A stretch of 33,016 nt of DNA from a virus: the IMG/VR virus record IMGVR_UViG_3300008113_000195, positions 1 to 33,016 of that record; one strand, 5' to 3'. Position 1 is the stretch's first letter; the number at the start of each line of letters is the position of its first letter. Below are positions 29,501 through 33,016 of the stretch, in pieces. The notes beneath the pieces are model-generated. The model worked only from the letters and a program-made list of their open reading frames with translations, was not told where the DNA came from and did no database searches. The position numbers were made by a program, and so were the translations under genes.

Positions 29501-29722
29501 ATGGATATATTTTCAATTGATTTAACTCACAATGAGTTAAATTTTATTCGTCAATCTTTAGAGACAGTGACAATTCAGGGTAAAGACGCTAAATTTTTAG
29601 CATCACTTCAATCAAAAATTGAACATGAACTCTCTGAAATCAAAAAAATGATTCAGGAAGAAGAACAAAAAAAGATGTTAGCATTATCTGAAACTATAGC
29701 TAAAACATCACCTAAGAAGTAA
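29501..29722 (+). CDS. Small helical protein, 73 aa (paralogue of the previous gene)
   Basis: The sequence LTHNELNFIRQSLETVTIQG then KDAKFLASLQSKIEHELSEI follows the same helix-GKD-helix layout as the 29285 product, with a longer charged C-terminal tail (KKMIQEEEQKKML). It is probably a helical hairpin protein working in dimer or with its paralogue. Their place between two fibre genes may point to a fibre-assembly or chaperone role, but nothing in the sequence proves it. Confidence 0.6.
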   Translation: MDIFSIDLTHNELNFIRQSLETVTIQGKDAKFLASLQSKIEHELSEIKKMIQEEEQKKMLALSETIAKTSPKK

Positions 29723-29728
29723 TTTCTG

Positions 29729-29736
29729 ATATTTAT
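29729..29736 (+). promoter_or_regulatory. ATATTTAT motif before the giant fibre gene
   Basis: Copy of the recurrent octamer, 84 nt before the ATG at 29821, the largest spacing seen. The structured RNA candidate 29739-29807 fills the gap. Confidence 0.45.
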
Positions 29737-29738
29737 AC

Positions 29739-29807
29739 TAGACCATTGGCCCATGTAGGGAAGTAGGCTCATGCACGGCATAAGTGTGTGTATCTAACCA
29801 TGGTTTA
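29739..29807 (+). ncRNA. Candidate structured leader RNA of the giant fibre gene
   Basis: This 69-nt stretch is more GC-rich than its surroundings. TAGACCAT (29739-29746) pairs with ATGGTTTA (29800-29807) through 8 pairs (one G-U) to close the element. Inside, ATGCAC (29771-29776) pairs with GTGTAT (29788-29793, one G-U), and CCC (29750-29752) pairs with GGG (29758-29760). This could form a three-way junction. It begins 3 nt after the ATATTTAT motif and ends 13 nt before the fibre ATG. It lacks the T-arm sequence of a tRNA. Unknown family. Confidence 0.4.
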
Positions 29808-29820
29808 ATTATATAATAAT

Positions 29821-32800
29821 ATGCCAAATTGGAAAAAAGTCATAGTAAGTGGCTCTAATGCTATTTTAAATTCATTAACATCATCAAATGGTGTTGTAAT
29901 AACAGGTTCTTTAGTAACAACCGGTTCAAATACATTAATAGGAAATACTTCATTAACTGGTAGCTTAAACATATCAGGTTCTACTACCCAAATAGGTAGT
30001 AATAATTTATTAGGTAATACTACATTATCAGGTAGTATCATTATATCAGGTTCAACCACAGTTCCAACAGTTCAGGTTTATGGTAATGTAACTCATGATG
30101 GATATATAAGATTTAATCCTGTATCAACTAATTTAGATACAACCATATCAGCCTCTTACATTTATGTAAGTGGATCTACTCAAGACTTATATTTTTCTCA
30201 AAATAGTAAAGGATACAATAATGTAACTCGTTTACGTTGGATAGAAGGTACCTTATATACTGGCTTATTACATGGAGGTGTAATCACATCCCAATCATCT
30301 ACTGTTTATCAAGTAAGTAGTGGTAGTGGTATTATTGTGGATTTAAATGCTTCTTTAAGTGATGATCCTTATCCAACAATACAATATCTAGAATGGTCTA
30401 ACTTATCAGCTAGTATTAATGCTTTTACAGCATCACACCAACAATGTTTTGTTGGTATAGATTCAACAAATAACATCTTTGCTCAAGCAGATCCTTTTAC
30501 TAATAGTCAATTTAATACAATAATTAATATTGGTAATGTATTATTTCAAAATCAAACTAGTATTAATGCTGTTAAAACACAACCATCAACAGCCTATGGT
30601 TTTATACAAGCACAAAATATATTTAATAGAGCATTTGGACCTTTAAAACTTTCTGGTTTTACACTATCTCCTAGTGGTTCAAGTACAGGTAGTTTAGTAG
30701 TAGGAAGTGGTACAGCTTACTCTCCTGGTGCTGATTATGTTAATGATCCTAATGAACCTTATTATGTAAATGATACAGGAACTAATATATCTAAAATATT
30801 TAGATATCGCCAATCAGGGTCTACTTGGGTATATGATACAAATGCAGGAGCAGGATATGCCGCAATAGACCCTACTAGATATTCTAATAATGGTGTATTA
30901 ACAGCAGTACCCGCCCCAGCTAATCAAAATTGGACTATTCAAAGAGTGTTCTATTTTCCAAGTTCACCAATAAAAGCAATAGTTGTTTATTACGGTAATG
31001 CTTATTATGGATCAGAATCAGAAGCTTTAGCTAATATTGCTTTTGAATCTTTTATTGAAGCCCCTGACACAGCAGCTAATGCTATTTATTTAGGAGCAAT
31101 TGTAATTAATGGTACTGGTGTTTTTACTAATGCTGCTACTTTTACAATTTACCCATCAGGTTTATTTAGACAAGTAGGAGGATCTGGTGGAGGTGGTTCT
31201 ACTGTAACAACAACATTAGCAGGTTTATCTGATGTTAATATATCAGCTCCTACAGATGGGCAAGCATTAGTATACAATAATGCAGCTCTTAAATGGGAAA
31301 ATAAATCATTTATAAGTGCTTCCATTTCAGGAAATGCAGCTACTGCAACAACAGCCTCATTTGCAAACACAGCATCTTATGTCTTAAATGCAGTTTCTAG
31401 TTCATTTGCTTCAACAGCATCATATTTAAATACATTAAATCAAGATTTAACTTTTAATGGTAATTTAACATTAAATGGTACTGCTTCAATTTCATTTTTA
31501 AATGTAACATACGAATCAGCCTCAATAATTTATTCATCTGGTTCAAATCAACTTGGTGATGCTACTAATGATACACAAACATTAATAGGTAGAACAATTG
31601 TAAGTGGTAGTTTTGAGGTAACAGGAAGTACTAACATACCTAATATAACAGGTAGTTTACTAGGTACAGCCTCATACGCTACTCAAGCTTTAAGTAGTTC
31701 ATTTGCCACTACAGCCTCTTATGTTTTAAATGCTATTAGTTCATCATTCGCCCCAACAGCATCATATGTAAATCCATTAAACCAAAATGTAATTATAACT
31801 GGTTCACTTACAGTTATCACCGGTTCAAATATCGAACTTCAAGTACTAAATACAGGTGTTAGACTAGGCAACATAATAGGTGATGCCCATACAGTAACTG
31901 GTAGTTTAGGTGTGAGTGGTTCAAGTAATTTTAATGGTAATTTAACTATAACAGGCTCAGCCTCAAACTCATTATTAGTAAAAGGTAGTGGTACAACAAA
32001 TGCTACAAATGCATTACGTATAGAAAATAGTGCCGGTAGTAGTGGTTTAATAGTGAATGATGTAGGTAAAGTTGCTATCGGTACTAACATAACACCAAAT
32101 GCATCAAATGCATATGATTTAACAACAAGTTACATAATAGCAGCTTATATGAATAATAACCGATATGACCTAGCAGGTGTTCTTTTCGGTAGTTACCCAG
32201 GCGGCGGTATATTTAATATAGGTGAGTCCGGATGGACCGGAAGAGTAAATTATTCAACATTTAATATATTAAGTAATGTTGGTATAAATAAAACCTCACC
32301 AAATGCTAATTTAGATGTTAGTGGTAGTGTTATAATAACGGGTTCATTAACAGTCATGACTGGATCAAATGTTGAACTCCAAGTTACAAACACAGGTGTT
32401 AAATTAGGAAACGCATCAACAGATACTCATACAGCCACGGGAAGTTTTAATGTAAGTGGTAGTTTTAATGTTATTGGCCAAAGTGTTTTTGCATCAAACC
32501 CAGCTGGAACTGTAGGTGATGTAGCTCAGTTTTATGCGGGTGTACGAAGTATATTTATTAGGTCTACTAATAATGAATCTAGTATAGGAAACACAGCTGG
32601 TGGTCTTGGTAATTTAATTAGTTTTTCAGGTGCAAGTAATGCTATAGGATTCCAAGCCGGAGCCGTAACAAGAATGTTTTTAACAGATACTGGGTTAGTA
32701 ATAGGTGATGGTTTAACATCTCCAAATGCTAAACTGCATGTTAATGGCAATACCCAAATAACCGGCTCATCATCTAATTCTTTATTAGTAAAAGGTTCTG

Positions 32801-33016
32801 GAGCAACAAGTGCTACAAATGCATTGCGTATAGAAAATAGTAACGCTAGTGCTTCATTCACTGTAAGAGATGATGGTTTAGTTAGTGTAATGCCAAACAA
32901 TGCTAACATCACAATAGATGGTTCAACGTCTTCAGGTGGTAGAATAATAATACAAAATCCTACAAGTAACGCTTTAATTGGTATTAATTCTTATAATACA
33001 TTTCTTTATCCAACAG
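29821..33016 (+). CDS. Giant tail fibre protein (partial, runs past the window end)
   Basis: An open frame from the ATG at 29821 continues without a stop for 1065 codons to the edge. It starts with PNWKKVIVSGSNA, the same attachment motif as the 28536 fibre. Residues about 20-90 are repeats with TGS/SGS turns. Residues about 100-460 form a large folded domain with HDGYIRFNPVSTNLDTTISA, DYVNDPNEPYYVNDTG and FYFPSSPIKAIVVYYGNAYY. After a GGSGGGGS linker the shaft is built of repeated ASFANTASYVLNAVSSSFAS-type units and TGSLTV(I/M)TGSN blocks. The C-terminal tip and any self-cleaving chaperone lie beyond the window. It is the likely long tail fibre for host recognition. Confidence 0.88.
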   Translation, partial: MPNWKKVIVSGSNAILNSLTSSNGVVITGSLVTTGSNTLIGNTSLTGSLNISGSTTQIGSNNLLGNTTLSGSIIISGSTTVPTVQVYGNVTHDGYIRFNPVSTNLDTTISASYIYVSGSTQDLYFSQNSKGYNNVTRLRWIEGTLYTGLLHGGVITSQSSTVYQVSSGSGIIVDLNASLSDDPYPTIQYLEWSNLSASINAFTASHQQCFVGIDSTNNIFAQADPFTNSQFNTIINIGNVLFQNQTSINAVKTQPSTAYGFIQAQNIFNRAFGPLKLSGFTLSPSGSSTGSLVVGSGTAYSPGADYVNDPNEPYYVNDTGTNISKIFRYRQSGSTWVYDTNAGAGYAAIDPTRYSNNGVLTAVPAPANQNWTIQRVFYFPSSPIKAIVVYYGNAYYGSESEALANIAFESFIEAPDTAANAIYLGAIVINGTGVFTNAATFTIYPSGLFRQVGGSGGGGSTVTTTLAGLSDVNISAPTDGQALVYNNAALKWENKSFISASISGNAATATTASFANTASYVLNAVSSSFASTASYLNTLNQDLTFNGNLTLNGTASISFLNVTYESASIIYSSGSNQLGDATNDTQTLIGRTIVSGSFEVTGSTNIPNITGSLLGTASYATQALSSSFATTASYVLNAISSSFAPTASYVNPLNQNVIITGSLTVITGSNIELQVLNTGVRLGNIIGDAHTVTGSLGVSGSSNFNGNLTITGSASNSLLVKGSGTTNATNALRIENSAGSSGLIVNDVGKVAIGTNITPNASNAYDLTTSYIIAAYMNNNRYDLAGVLFGSYPGGGIFNIGESGWTGRVNYSTFNILSNVGINKTSPNANLDVSGSVIITGSLTVMTGSNVELQVTNTGVKLGNASTDTHTATGSFNVSGSFNVIGQSVFASNPAGTVGDVAQFYAGVRSIFIRSTNNESSIGNTAGGLGNLISFSGASNAIGFQAGAVTRMFLTDTGLVIGDGLTSPNAKLHVNGNTQITGSSSNSLLVKGSGATSATNALRIENSNASASFTVRDDGLVSVMPNNANITIDGSTSSGGRIIIQNPTSNALIGINSYNTFLYPT
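31801..31920 (+). repeat. Fibre module repeat, copy A
   Basis: Encodes GSLTVITGSNIELQVLNTGV, RLGN and a following HTVTGSLGVSGS. The second copy is at 32341-32460, exactly 540 bp downstream and in frame. Confidence 0.75.
31971..32040 (+). repeat. SLLVKGSG repeat, copy A
   Basis: Encodes LLVKGSGTTNATNALRIENS. The matching copy is at 32781-32850, 810 bp downstream. Confidence 0.75.
32341..32460 (+). repeat. Fibre module repeat, copy B
   Basis: Encodes GSLTVMTGSNVELQVTNTGV, KLGN and HTATGSFNVSGS, matching copy A at 31801-31920. It probably arose by in-frame duplication of a shaft module. Confidence 0.75.
32781..32850 (+). repeat. SLLVKGSG repeat, copy B
   Basis: Encodes LLVKGSGATSATNALRIENS, differing at two residues from copy A at 31971-32040. 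Confidence 0.75.

Noticed and set aside
1044-29736. T4-type late promoters on the minus strand (TATAAATA)
   Set aside because: The reverse strand does read TATAAATA at many copies, but no minus-strand genes exist to be served; the + strand reading is simpler.
29739-29807. tRNA gene
   Set aside because: Length and an acceptor-like closing stem fit loosely, but there is no T-arm GGTTCGAATCC, no U before a possible anticodon, and no D-arm consensus.
32532-32912. Reverse-strand open frame in the giant fibre gene
   Set aside because: A shadow of the repetitive Ser/Thr/Asn fibre codons on the + strand; several like it occur across the fibre genes.

Overview
The window is one segment of a tailed-phage genome with a contractile-tail (T4-like, myovirus-type) virion module. 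All recognisable genes lie on the + strand. The T4-type set is clear: large terminase (8330-9928), gp20-like portal (9958-11862), gp21-like prohead protease (16151-16771), acidic scaffold/core protein (17365-18402), gp23-like major capsid protein (18428-20023), neck/connector candidates (24442-26477) and a gp15-like tail terminator (26851-28119). The DNA is strongly AT-rich. Nearly all genes lack a Shine-Dalgarno sequence, and TAnnTTTG-like boxes are present. This points to a Bacteroidetes (Flavobacteria-like) host, probably aquatic; the host is an inference.

Layout. 1-6.2 kb is an accessory stretch: the end of an unknown gene, a DnaQ-fold 3'-5' exonuclease with a zinc ribbon, an SH3-like small protein, a FAD-dependent dehydrogenase translationally coupled to an ExoX-C/DUF3820-like protein, several unknowns and a GIY-YIG homing endonuclease. 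6.2-8.3 kb holds a P-loop kinase-like NTPase, a winged-helix/coiled-coil protein and a membrane-anchored coiled-coil protein (spanin candidate). 8.3-20.0 kb is the packaging and head block, including a 43-aa basic gene at 13857-13988. 20.0-21.7 kb has an HNH endonuclease, a small tagged protein and a PhoH-like ATPase. 21.7-24.4 kb has a fibre/adhesin set ending in a glycine-rich adhesin. 24.4-28.1 kb is the neck and tail-terminator block. 28.1-33.0 kb is a second fibre cluster ending in a very large fibre gene that runs off the window.

Two signals run across the genes. First, many otherwise unrelated proteins begin with a short amphipathic helix carrying an (I/L)-x-E site, the cleavage consensus of T4-type prohead proteases; two of these resemble the C-terminus of the scaffold. 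I read them as candidate capsid-targeting tags that would load diverse proteins into the prohead before cleavage. Second, the octamer ATATTTAT lies just upstream of about 17 genes, in several cases exactly 4 nt before the ATG. It is a candidate phage promoter that would give leaderless or very short-leader mRNAs. It also corrects several start codons.

The scaffold-capsid operon has its own control region: terminator, TAnnTTTG promoter, two leader hairpins and the only strong Shine-Dalgarno I noticed. No tRNA, CRISPR array, integrase or insertion sequence was seen. No gene-free stretch exceeds 300 bases.
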